Assembly: GCA_932521035.1 (NCBI GenBank)
Contig: OW051493.1
Span: 2,728,001-2,792,000, forward strand
Origin: Oscheius dolichura
Lineage: Eukaryota > Nematoda > Chromadorea > Rhabditida > Rhabditidae
Direction: 5' to 3'
DNA length: 64,000 bases
Below, in pieces: positions 40,788 through 51,659 of the stretch. The notes beneath the pieces were generated by a model. It was not told where the DNA came from. It searched no databases and saw only the letters and a program-made list of their open reading frames with translations. How positions within the stretch are numbered: position 1 is the stretch's first letter; every line of letters starts with the position of its first letter. The position numbers and the translations under genes were made by a program.

Positions 40788-41406
40788 GATCTGAAATATA
40801 ATTATTCGGGTCAAAAGGGATATAGTCATAATAATGAAAGAAGAAAGCGAATAATCCTTTTCAGCAATTCTTGCTTGTATTGAAACATCTGCGATTTCTA
40901 CAATTCTACAATCCTTGTGACAAATAAATTTTATAAAGTGAAAAGTATATATTAGGCGAAATGCAATACAACGTTGCGTGTTGTTATTTTATACAAACTT
41001 GCTAGTTCGAACCTTTATTAGGATTGTTACGCCAGAGAAGTAACCAAGCACAAGGAAATACAAAGAGGCATGAAAGGCACTATACAAAGTCGCTTTCGGG
41101 AGAGAGGAATGAGATTCTCCTCTTTGTCATCACTTTTCTCGTTCCGCGGACGCATTTTCATTTTTACGCGATACACGTCGATGAGGCCAACAAGATGGAA
41201 TGGGAAAGGCTTGTTTGCCAAGCTCCTGTTGAAATTGGATGTTTTTCTTATCAACTGTGTTAGATTTAGATGCTTACAACCTTTTCCAATTGAAATGTCT
41301 TTCTCTATATATAATTCTCAAATAAACGAGCTTCTTGTAATTATAAAATAAGGAGGATTTTCAGACAGCCTATAAAACCTTGAATAGTGGGTATAATTCA
41401 GCAGAG
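40788..41406. other. divergent promoter region
   Basis: Lies between the minus-strand proteasome gene and plus-strand GOT1. Short frames in 41024-41351 have no family features. An acceptor-like ttcag ends at 41401, directly before the GOT1 5' leader (cagagATG). Confidence 0.45.
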
Positions 41407-42149
41407 ATGATGAACTTTGAAGTAAGCACGACTAAACGTGAGTTTTCATCATTCTAAAGGTTATCTTATACTTTTTTAGTCTCAATTTCATAGAGTTGCT
41501 TCATATTTACTCTTTTCAGAAATTGGTGTAGGACTCACTGCATTTGGCACATTTTTTATCTTCTTAGGGATTTTGCTCTTTCTCGATGCTGCCCTTTTGA
41601 CTATTGGAAATGTTAGTTTATAAAATATATTTTCTTTAGTGAACATTTAGATTTTATTTGTTGCTGGTATAGTTTGCATCATTGGATTCCAGAGAACCGC
41701 TGTTTTCTTTTTTGAAGCCAGAAAATTGAAAGGAAGTTGCCTCTTCTTTGGAGGTTAGTAATAATAAACTTGATTTTTTTGTTTATCATGAAATATATTA
41801 ATCTTTTATCTAAATGCTTTATTTTAATTTCGCATTTGCAGGAATTCTTATTGCCCTTTTCGGTTATCCATTGATTGGCATTGTTTTGGAAATTTGGGGG
41901 TTCATTCTATTATTTGGGTAAGGTTTTTTTCTTATATTTATTTTGACTATTTGTATTAACGCGATGGCTTATTTTCATTTTTAGTGGATTCCTCCCCGGA
42001 CTTGTAAACTTGCTTCGCAGCATACCAGGAGTAAACACAATTACATATCTTCCTGGAATCCGACAGGTTTGTTCTTTTGTCTAATCTTTGAATGAACGAT
42101 AATTTCTACTTGTTTTTCTTATTTGCACTAGATATGCCATAAATTATAA
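41407..42149 (+). CDS. GOT1/GOLT1 vesicle transport protein
   Basis: Got1 proteins are small four-span membrane proteins of ER-Golgi vesicles. Six exons (41407-41437, 41520-41611, 41651-41753, 41842-41917, 41985-42066, 42132-42149) sum to 402 nt, 133 aa, close to human GOLT1B (138). The order matches the family: [74 protein letters not shown], then the terminal YLPGIRQ before a very short last exon. The start exon was chosen because its AAAC|gtgagt donor gives TKQIG, the conserved family N-terminus. Reading through instead puts an unrelated sequence there. The last exon codes only five residues. Confidence 0.96.
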
Positions 42150-42689
42150 ACAAAGTCACAGACATCCTTGCTCAGTCAAAGATTGTCTTTAGCTTTTGAA
42201 TCTTCTGTCGCCGGAAACTGAAACAGCTGTTAATTAGGAGACATTTGTTAATTTCTACCTTCAGCTTCTGGATCGTCTGGCACCCGAATCCAAGTATCCC
42301 GTCTGATAAGCTCAAGCTACCTCCAGTGATCAAAATTGGTATCTCATTTTATCATTTCACCCGTCTCATCGTTTCTATTCTAAGGATCATATCTGTATTG
42401 AAGTAGGTGTTATTTATCTCAAATTTTGTATACAGCATAACAACAGATTTACTATTTATTCATTTATAATGCACTTTTTTTGGTGCAGTTCCGCATACGT
42501 GTCTTATTTACTGTGACAATTTTTGTGATGAAAAGTTTTCACAGATGTGTTTTATTCATGTTGAAACAATGCGGCGTGTAATTGTCACCTTTTTCTAAAG
42601 CGAAATCCTGCCTTTGCCGATCCGGTCTCGATATAAACGGGGATAACAGCTGCTGGAAAAGGCTACCCCTTCCATACACGCTGTCCTCC
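42150..42689. other. intergenic, AT-rich
   Basis: No gene was seen between GOT1 and the first DB-module gene. Its 3' half should contain the promoter of the latter. Confidence 0.45.
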
Positions 42690-43210
42690 ATGATAGTTAT
42701 CGTCTTAGTCATCCTTTTGTGAGTGTTTTATTCGCGTTCTTGATGATTTTCAGCACCCCGATAGCATTACCAATGTCTGCAAATGAGAAACTGATCAGTT
42801 GTTGCCAGAAGGATCCAGGAATCGATAGATACTGCGCTAATAAATACTGCCAAATACCCCAAATAGCCGCTCACAGTGTAAGAAGATGCCACTGTGTGAG
42901 AGAAATGAGGCATTCAGGTTTGGCCCTTCATTGCAGAGTGCGCTCCTAAGGGAAACACTGTCCAAAAAATATGGGATTGTGTTTCTTCCCGACGTGATCA
43001 TAGCGCATGCTGCATCAATCAGGTAAAATCGAGCGTAGATGTCAATCCTTTCAGGGGGTGCTTCCCCACTGCCTGCCCTATTGTAATGCCGTTGGTGCTG
43101 TTCCAACAGACATGGTCAAGTATGGCATTTGTGTGGGGGAATTTGAAAAGTTTCGGGTCTGCTTCCGTTCCTATCTTCAGCATAATCCCAATATTCGTGG
43201 GGAAGTATAA
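42690..43210 (+). CDS. secreted DB-module protein, 137 aa
   Basis: The DB module is a cysteine-rich extracellular domain of unknown function found mainly in nematode proteins. Four exons (42690-42718, 42754-42877, 42918-43022, 43055-43210) keep frame. A signal peptide (MIVIVLVILFTPIALP) is followed by paired cysteines in LISCCQKDPGIDRYCANKYC, then CAPKGNTVQKIWDCVSS, then HSACCINQGVLPHCLPYC. The tail ends GICVGEFEKFRVCFRSYL with HNPNIRGEV at the C-terminus, the standard ending of DB modules. It is a clear paralogue of the gene on the opposite strand at 43252-44046, sharing cysteine spacing and intron positions. Its role is unknown; presumably extracellular. Confidence 0.93.
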
Positions 43211-43251
43211 AAATAAAATATTTTAATTTATATATTTATTTGTCTGTTTAT
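43211..43251. terminator. 41-bp shared 3' region with poly(A) signals on both strands
   Basis: Only 41 bp separate the stop codons of two convergent genes. AATAAA on the + strand is at 43212-43217. TTTATT at 43235-43240 gives AATAAA on the minus strand. Each transcript must therefore end inside or beyond the other gene's terminal exon. Confidence 0.8.
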
Positions 43252-44046
43252 TTAGGTGTCACCATTAATATTAGGATGAGATTCCAAGTGTTGCTGGAAG
43301 CACAGCCGAATCTTATCGAACTGTGCCAAGCAGACGAGATACTTCACGTAGTCAGTCGGAACGCCTTTCGTCGTTTCACAATAGGCGAGGCACTGGTCTG
43401 GGACCTGAAACAAATGATTTCTCTGGGATATTAGGTAATCATACCCCTTGTCCTCTGCAGCAAGCCGAGTGGTCGGCCCTAGAGGAGGCGCAGTCCCACA
43501 TTTGGCCAACTGTCGGCCCTTTGGATGCACATTGAGTCATAAAACCGAGCACCTGGGAAGAGATATATTTATTTTTAAAAGGAAAACCCACTGTGCCGGA
43601 GCTCAATGCACTGAAGTCACAATAACGCCGTCGGCACTCGACGTCGGCGCTGTTCAACGAACGGCAGCAGGTTCGCAGCTTCTGATTGGAGTTTCTCTGT
43701 CCCGGAACTCCATAACTAAAATCGGGATAGAGTAGAACAGAGGGAAATTACATCTGTTGGAGGCGGAGTTGTCTTCCATCGACATTCGGAGCAGCAGCAG
43801 CCCTGGCGGGGACCTGTAATTGATTTCAGAGAAAGTCTCCGTTTCCCACCTGTTGGAGTTGTTGTTCCGTCTCCGGCGCAGCTTCCCATCGCTGCTGTGT
43901 CGGATTCCAGATCCAATTACCCTAAAATGGTTGATTTTCAGGAGGAAAAGAGGGTGAGGCACCTGTCTGTACTGCTGCTGGCCATTGGGGCCCGTTACCC
44001 ATTGTTGAGCCAGACATAAGGGGAGGAGTAAGAGGGACCACAACAT
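43252..44046 (-). CDS. secreted DB-module protein, 188 aa
   Basis: Six exons (43999-44046, 43850-43921, 43752-43813, 43592-43715, 43445-43552, 43252-43404). A signal peptide ([13 protein letters not shown]) is followed by a Trp/Gln-rich linker ([12 protein letters not shown], then two exons of Gln-rich sequence) absent from its neighbour. The DB module then follows: [70 protein letters not shown] and SHPNINGDT at the end. The first donor is ambiguous. TGG|gtaacg at 43999 keeps the Trp-rich frame; CAG|gtgcct at about 43965 would give another linker. An acceptor (tttcag) lies directly before the ATG. It arose with the neighbouring DB gene by inverted duplication. Confidence 0.92.
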
Positions 44047-45101
44047 CTGAAAGAGACGAGAATGATGGGGGTCAAGAAAAGGCCAAAAATTAGGAGAAAC
44101 TGGTTCAGAACTGTTTACGATGGAGAGAGCGACCCGGGGAAGAGACAGAGTAATTTTGATAGAAAGGATGGCCTAATCCTCACGGGCCGGGAGAGAAAAC
44201 GCCCCAACGGAGGGTGAAAAGCGGATGTGGCTGCCCGTTTTGACCGCGGAACAGGTCGAACAGGGGGCGCGGTGGTTATTCTGCTAGCAGAGCGGCTAGT
44301 CGACATTAGCCGACCGGCCCTGTACAATTCAAATTGCCTCTTGAAGAAGGAGGATGGTCACTTTTAAGCAGGGGATAGGACTGTGTTGTAGCTGGGGCGG
44401 GAGGAGAAGGAAACGACTTCAAGGCTTCGTCTATCGAGCTGTTTTGTAGTGGAAACAGGATAAAGAGAGACTGTGATTCACCCCGGCTGACGATGGTAGA
44501 CTTCAATCTCTAGACACGAAAACGAGAAGCGGCGCAGTACAGTGATGCCATGGGCAAGGAGATCAGTGAGAAGGCAATTTTTTGATTCTTCTCCGTCTGT
44601 AGCCATATTCCACAAGAAATTGGGTGACAAGGAACTTTACCAAGGAGGCCTCCAACCAAGACTACAAGAGAAGCCCTCCTCTTCTTTGGTGGTCAGCGCA
44701 GGCCGGGGGGGGGGGGGGGGGGTTGTTCTACTTTTACCATAGTTTGAATAGGTCTCCCCCGGCCCGCTTGGCACCGACCATGGCGGACGATAGTAATTGT
44801 TCTGCTAAATGTAATACCGCTAAGAATTTGATTGGGGAAACACAATGCTGGAATGCCACGCCGGCCCGCGATGGCCCGTACACGGCCATTGGAGGACGGC
44901 TCACGGCGATCGGCCCATCTGACTGAATCCACTCTTTAGGAGTTCTGATTAAACAAATAAACAAATTTCCTCCATTTCTGCTTAAAAATTCATCTGGAAA
45001 GAGTCCCAATCGAGGTGGCCTCCCTGGACACCGTCTGATGGTGGCCGATCCCTCTCTCCATTAACCAAAATAAGATATTTTATTGAGTATAAAAATAGAT
45101 T
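44047..45101. other. intergenic with 18-G homopolymer
   Basis: Promoter side of the minus-strand DB gene and 3' side of the dehydrogenase gene. AATAAA on the minus strand is suggested by TTTATT at about 45077-45083. No gene was recognised. Contains the G run listed next. Confidence 0.4.
44705..44722 (+). repeat. uninterrupted run of 18 G
   Basis: Poly(G) of 18 bases flanked by CC and TTG. Such runs can form G-quadruplexes, are unstable in length, and are error-prone in sequencing. Confidence 0.9.
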
Positions 45102-46669
45102 TTAATTGGTGACTGTATTAATAGGCTGTTTGGATGTCTCAAACTGATCGATGATATCCGCCGTCTTCAACCACAAGGCGTCCTGGAGGTCGACATCGTT
45201 GGCCAGCTCCTTCTGCAGCCCGTTCTCGTCATCCCAACACGACTCCCAGTACTTTCCACTGACCTAGAGGATCTTTCTTTTTCATTAAAGTGATCTACCC
45301 ACCTCTCCGACTTCATTAGAAGCAGCACAATAGACCGTGGTGGCTGCCCCTTGGGACAGGGTCTTGGTGAAGGGCTTCGTGAGGAAACTGCCTATCTTTC
45401 CGAGGATTCCATAGGAGCGACTGATGTCGGTACCGATCATGGTGCCCGGGTGGAGGACATAAGTCGAAATGCCGTTTTTGTGCTCGTCCCGGTGGAGCTT
45501 GAAAGCCGTGAGAACATTGCAGAGCTTGGAATACGCGTAGAGTCTGAAATGGACCAGATAAAGCAGGGAGGAGGCGGTCACCTGTAGCCGGACTCGTTCG
45601 TATCGGTGGGACAGAGCTTATTGACCTTCTCCTCGACAGGCACCTCCATTTTCAACTGAAAAAGGACAAAATGGATGATGTCATGAGAGGAGGACGAACC
45701 CCGCTGTGAGCATGTGATCCGGAAGAGACGATAACAACCCGGGCCTGTTCGGTTATCCGAAGGATGGGCAGCAGCTCTCGGATGAGGTAGAAGTGCCCCA
45801 CGTGGTTGATCCCGAACGTCGTCTCCAGTCCATCGATGGTCGTCTTCTGAGCGGGAGAAAAGACACCGGCATTCAGGATCAGGGCATGCAGTGGCCAGTG
45901 CTTCTCCTTGAATTCCTTGGCGGCGGCTTGGACCGACTGCAGAGAGCTCAAGTCACACAAGATCAGGTCTATCTTGGCATCCGGCTGAAAGTTGACTCTT
46001 TTGTGGCATTTTTCAACATTTTTCGACACCTCCCGGCCACAGAAATTGGCACCCCAGAAGAAAGTTCTTCGGGAGGACATGTTGTATTCGTAGGAACAAC
46101 CGTGGAGGAGCACTATCTGCCATTTACTAGGGTTCCCCATAGTTTCAGATCCTACACAGGGCCGATTGGGAAGTTTTTACCCGGAACACACTACAAGCTA
46201 ACCCAGAAAAATGTAGTGTCATCAAACGATCTGTTCGAAATGAGCCGAAATTACCAAAACCCCCGTCGGCCCGTTGTTGTCCCTTATTCAGCGGCTATCC
46301 CTGGTGACAGTACCTTCTCTTCGAGGATCCTCTTCTTCAAGTCCTCGCTCTGGACAATGTTTCTATTGGCCATCACCACATGTGCTCCTAAACTTCTCGG
46401 TTTCCTATTCCTCAAGTGACTAACCCTTCAAGGCGAGGGCCCTGGCCGTCTCCGTGCCAATGCCCGCATTCGTTCCCGTGATGAGCATGGTCTTCCCCGT
46501 CAGGTCAACATCCGCAATGGCCTGAATTTAATTCGAAACCTCATGAATATGTTTTCCATACATTGAGGGCATCCGTTCGGGGTCCATATTTCCTTGTCCT
46601 CGGCTGGGGAAGGGCCGGCGAGGGGGTAGTGACCTCCAAGGAGGCGATGTCTGTCTCTGGGGTGGCCAT
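45102..46669 (-). CDS. short-chain dehydrogenase/reductase, WWOX/retinol-dehydrogenase-like
   Basis: NAD(P)-dependent oxidoreductase. Seven exons (46562-46669, 46425-46521, 46314-46387, 45700-45984, 45582-45655, 45303-45543, 45102-45263) sum to 346 aa. The lead-in RKYGPRTDALNAIADVDLTGK resembles the sequence just before the dehydrogenase domain of WWOX. Then come the cofactor motif TGTNAGIG (51-58), CDLSSLQSV, NAG (131-133), the catalytic Ser in VVIVSSGS (about 180), and YAYSK with the YxxxK pair (215/219), followed by VLHPGTMIGTDISR. No WW domains precede it, so it is SDR-only. All catalytic residues are present. The substrate is unknown; steroid, retinoid or lipid-type substrates are common in this branch. 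Confidence 0.93.
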
Positions 46670-47908
46670 TAGGATGTAAGAGGGCCGTCTGCTTGCTGCA
46701 CCTGAATTAATATCAATGAGAGATAACCGAAGGCCTCCCACTCATTGTCAAGTAGAGAAATAAAGGAGAAATTACCGAAATCAACCAGAGAACGACTTAC
46801 GTAGACGATATATGTCATTTGGACCGGGAGGAGGAGGACAGGGGAGGAGGAGGAGGACAAAACAAAAACAACGGGATTATTAATGAGGACTGTCTCTTTT
46901 TGAAGGGTCAAGAATCAGTAGAGGATGACAAGAAGAGTCGAGAACAGTCCAGTAGGGAAAGTTTGGTCAGCATAGGCAATGAACCCCGCGATAGTGGCGG
47001 CACACAGATAAGATCGGATGGGTTCCAAGGACAGTGGAGGCAGAGAGAGAGAGCTCCTGCTGGGAGAGATGTTTTCAACGTAAGTTCAGCAGTCGGGTGA
47101 GTCATTAGAGAGGGGCTAAATTTAGGGGGCTGGGTTAGTTATAAATAGCGAAGGGAGGGAGGGGGGAGGGTATGCTTCTGTGTTGGCTTTTCGGTGCCTG
47201 GTGACCAATGATGGCCAGACTCTTTGACTCTATTCCATAAAGCAAGTCAAAGGATAATTTGCCGTACGGCCTTTTCCCTCATTTCCGAACCCTTTTCCTC
47301 GTTTTAGAGGTGGAATCAGTGGCATACAACCTGTAACAGGACCACCCCAGTCTCCAGATTTTGGAAGATGTCTCAATGTCTATTGATTTGGGTGTAATTG
47401 AGAATTTTGTTCGAGAGAACGTGCAAAGAGCTGACAAGACTTCGATGAACAGAATATAGGACGTATCACCACAATAACTCGATTTACAAAGTACTCCAAG
47501 GTAAAAACGGCCAATTTTGGTATGATTCCCATCCCGGAAGAGCTAAAAGTAGAAGAAATGGAACAAAGGGAGTGACGACCGTGTAAACAGAGGCCGGCGC
47601 ATGATTTGAACCATCTCCGGGAAAGAGTTAGCTGGACGAGGAGACGCAGCGACGCCTGGTTGCATTTTTAGCAGACACTACAAAATCGGCCGAGGCGGAA
47701 ATAAAACTCTTTATTCTTCGACGAAGACAAAACCGTACAGAAAGCTCGAGTCACTGAGATTTTGAAGCTCTTTGATAATTTCTCTAAGGGAAGGCGGGAG
47801 ATGGCACATGGATAGGGAAAACAATTAGAAGGGGGAGATGTGTACAGACAACTTGTCCCAGAGGTGAGGACAAAATGGTGTAGGGGAGGAGGAGGAGGAC
47901 GGGGGAGG
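46670..47908. other. intergenic
   Basis: A TATAAATA box on the + strand at 47140-47147 has no gene assigned downstream. Hydrophobic frames at 46669-46911 (minus) lack support. Nothing else was recognised. Confidence 0.4.
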
Positions 47909-50570
47909 TCAGTCGTCTCTCCACGGGTTCAAGTTGAGACCTTGAATCGAAGTGCACGGGATGGCATTGCTTCCATCCTGGTCCAGATGGAAGGCCCGGG
48001 GGGAGATCCGCGTCATTCTGAAACGGGAGGATGAGTCAGGAAGGGCAGGACGGCTCGCCTGTCGCCTGTTTCACAGAGGACGGCCGACAGAGTGACTTTC
48101 TTCAACGCGGCCAACTGTTCAGATGTGAATACATCCGGATTCTCGTAGTAGAATCTGGAAATTGCGGTAGTTTTTATAGAATAAAGTCGTCGCTCACCTG
48201 TCTCCGTCTCTCAGCCTAACAAATTGCTCAGCCAGGACACAAGCAAAAGTGGGACCAACCATGCCTCCCTCCGGAGGCTCTTCTATGATTCCGCCTACGT
48301 AGAAGTCAATCTGAACCCTCCAATTACTTCAAAATGGGCTTGCCTACCTGGTCTGGTCCCTGCCGATAGAGCTCCCGTACTCGCGCCCTCACTTTTGGAT
48401 CCGAGACTTCCGGCCACTAGAATTACAGACAGTAGATGGCGAGAAACAGTCACTTACATTGTCAAATGTCACTGTCTGTAGCTTACAAGCCGCCCTGTAT
48501 TCGTTATAAGACCTCAGCCCGTGATCCCGTCCTCGTTGAATATTAATCGCGGCCATGTCGCCAGTTCCGGAGAAGATTTTCTCCGTAACAGAAGTGGTAA
48601 TCCTTTGCGGACTTCGAGCCGGCGTGGCAATGAATCCCCTGAACAATTTCTAGTCAATTCCAGACCTCCTCTTACCGATAAATGGCGTCAATGCTGCCCA
48701 GGGCCTGTTGGATGTTCTGTACTCCGTTGATGAAGGGCATCCGGCCGACTTCCCGGAAGTTGTCGTTGATCAGGGGATAGTCTTCTTGGATCATCCCATG
48801 GAGACGGTAGGCCGACGTCGCGAATTCATTCAGCATTCCGGGATTCACTTCAGGATTGTACCTAGAGACTTTAAAAGCAGATAAGAAACCCGTTACCTCT
48901 GGTACTGGGGGATGAGGCGATCGTGGAAGGGTCCCAAGAGGGTGGGAAGGAATTCCTTATACACTATATTCTAGAGAAGCGAAATAAAATGGAGATAGGG
49001 GAGAGGAAGGGATACCTGAATAATGCCGCCAACTATCTTCCTGACCTCCTGGAAGACGCGGTCCTGTGGCCAGTGGGGATTCATATTGACCAATTTAGCC
49101 GCCAGTCTGAATTGAACCCTTTTACAACATAATCCCAATAGCCAACGTGTTGTGCAGCCTCAAAAATGAGGTGTGGAGAGCAGCCAGGCCGACGAAGATG
49201 CTGGCCCGGTCATCTCCCACAGTCATCGAGTCTCGGCCATTATTTGGAGGGAAGACTTTGTTGTTCACTACCTGGGAGAATACTTGTGTCTGGGACGACC
49301 TGTACTTACCACAGATTTGAGCATGGCCCCGGTTCGAAGACTCCTCAGAGTGACGGCCTCGGATGAGTAGATCTGTAAAAGGCGACATCCTCCCCGGTGA
49401 TAAGCCTCCCCTACCAAGCTGCCGTCAATAAAAGCTGTATTCTCGTTGAGCTGATCCCTCACCCGGCTGCCGACACCGGTTCCACAAATAGGAAACGACC
49501 GTGTGAATGTGATGCACTGTATCCGCCTGGACAAGAGACGACTTTTGAAGAGACAAGCAGAGATACCTGGGATCGTTGGGGGAGACAGGGATGTGGGCAC
49601 AGCGTTCTCCTCCCCGGCTACACGAGTCACACGTCGTCAACATGGCATTCTTCGTCACGTCGTGGGAGATGAACTGGGCAAATTGCATCAGCATACTACT
49701 GGCGGAGGTCTCCACCACCCGACTGGAGGACACCAAGAAGCGGGAGACTTCTCTAGGATTGGGACGGTTTTTGGTAGACGAGGCTGGAAAGGATAAGGGA
49801 CCGTCGGCGGCAGACCTACACACTAGGGATCCTATGCCGTCGTCGTAGGCAGCTGGGAGGAGACGAACAAACGGGGTGAAGGCAGATCCCTGGAAATATA
49901 TCCTCCCTCGGCTCAATAGACCTTACCATGACGGTGTTCCGCTGGTTGTTACATGTCCCGTCGATGCTTCTGAACCTCTGATGGAAGCAGTGATTCACCG
50001 AGCAGTCCGACGGCACCTGTAAGATTATTTGTCTTTGACCCCCTAGTCAGGTAAAACCTGAACTTCTGCGCATCCGATTTGACGGAAGCGACTATTCATA
50101 GAGGCTACCGAAAAGACTTGTCGCGTTTCAACCTCGACTGCTGTTATTGAATTACAGCCAGGCGGCGCTTTTGGGTCCCGCGGTGCTGAAATCAGACTCT
50201 ATTGAGGGGATTACTGTAAGCTTACGTAATTTGTCAGGAACACGGGGATGAGCGGAGAAGGGAGCAGCGGATGTTGTCCTGGCCGCGCCACGGCAGACCC
50301 CACAAGACACCTAGGCAATTGATAGGCAAGGGAGGCAGACAGACCTGACAGTTCCGAGCCATCCAATTGGGATTGAGGTTACACTCATTCCTTTGTGACC
50401 AAAAGACACAAAACCTGTGCCGGTCGCAACAGTCCGGCCTGTTTGGCAAGCAGCGGGCGAAGTTACCCTGGGAATAGACTGAAATCTCTTTCTGGGGGCA
50501 GGGGAGGACGGAGGACAGTACCTGGGATGACGAGGAGGACCAGTAGCGCTGCCTGTCGGACAGTACCCAT
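47909..50570 (-). CDS. ShKT-domain heme peroxidase, 661 aa (SKPO-like copy A)
   Basis: Animal heme peroxidases of this type act in cuticle cross-linking or defence. Seventeen exons from 50522-50570 to 47909-48017 sum to 1986 nt in frame. A signal peptide ([15 protein letters not shown]) and an ShKT domain (Cys 29-70, ending NCQVSCGVC) precede the peroxidase domain, which starts [17 protein letters not shown]. Visible are the distal His in [11 protein letters not shown] (about 224), [22 protein letters not shown] with the distal Arg (about 336), [17 protein letters not shown], and the end ...LNLNPWRDD. The proximal-His helix reads SAYRLHGMI, not the usual FRxGH, so the heme ligand is shifted by one residue. 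The last intron has a GC donor (AG|gcgag). An acceptor lies 14 nt before the ATG. Confidence 0.95.
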
Positions 50571-51659
50571 GATGGTTTGCAGACTGAAAATGACAAGGCG
50601 ATAAAAGATGAAAACGAGATGAAAAGCGAGAAGCCGGCTCTGTGAATAGAAAAGTCAAGGGCATCAGCAGCGGCGGGATTGAGGACGGCAGAGGGAGACG
50701 ACTGTCATTCTCTCCTCTCCTCCTCTGCCCCCGGAACGCTACGGTCCACCGGTTTACCAAATGTTCTTCCATTGTCAGCCGTCTTTTTAGCCGGAGAGAG
50801 GGGATTATTTGAACCTGAGAGGGATAGATGAACAGTGATCAAAAACTCGCAGAGGACAGTTCATAAGTACAGAAGCACTTGGGAGGCTATTACCGGCGGC
50901 CGCTGGGGGGACGACGACAAGTAGCCATTGTCAAACGGGGAAGAAGCAGCGGAATGTGTGAACTATAGGAGGAGGACGGCGGCTGTTGTGACTCTCTCCT
51001 TCTCACACTTCCTACCAGGCGTCACTCCCTTTTCTGCCCCGTTGGCAATCCTCTTAGGAAAGGAAAGCGAAAGGTGAAAGGAGTCATGCCCGAGGCGAAG
51101 AGGAGGGATTTCGTAAAAGAGACGACGAACCGGGAGGCAGAGAGGAGGACATTCCCGACCTATTGAACTCGTATAGCACGGGGTTCAGCTGATCGAGTCA
51201 ATTGGTTTTGACTGGGCTAATCGGCCGATTCCACGGGCTGTCAGGGAATTGTGGCTTTTAAAAGGTCGGCATTTCCTCCTCCCCGAAACCCCTTGTTCCT
51301 GTGAAGAAGGGAGGCCTGGCAAGTGAGCTATGAATCTTTTCCGGACCAAAGAAAGCGAAATTTTGAAGAATTCAAATAGAACAAATAGAAATGTGACATG
51401 GCAGGCCGTTTTTGTCTCCTATCTGCCGAGAGATGTAGCATTCATTGTGACAGTCGCCGCCACGAGTATCCTCCCCGAGCCGGGCCTCCGAAAGGCAACT
51501 ACCCAGGGTTCGAAGGTCGTGCCCACCATCCCATACTGGCAGGTCCGGTAAAAGATTACCTGCTAATCCAGTCTAATCCCCTTGAATTCAGTTGGAAGCA
51601 GTTCATTCTTCCCATTTGACGCCTGCTAGCTGGTCATTTGTGTATCGTCCTCTTGGCAG
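50571..51659. other. divergent intergenic region
   Basis: Separates peroxidase A (minus) from the SH2 kinase (plus). GC-rich near 50650-51150, with many GAGGAG runs. A trans-splice-like acceptor (ttggcag) ends at 51659, directly before the kinase ATG. No gene was seen. Confidence 0.45.
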
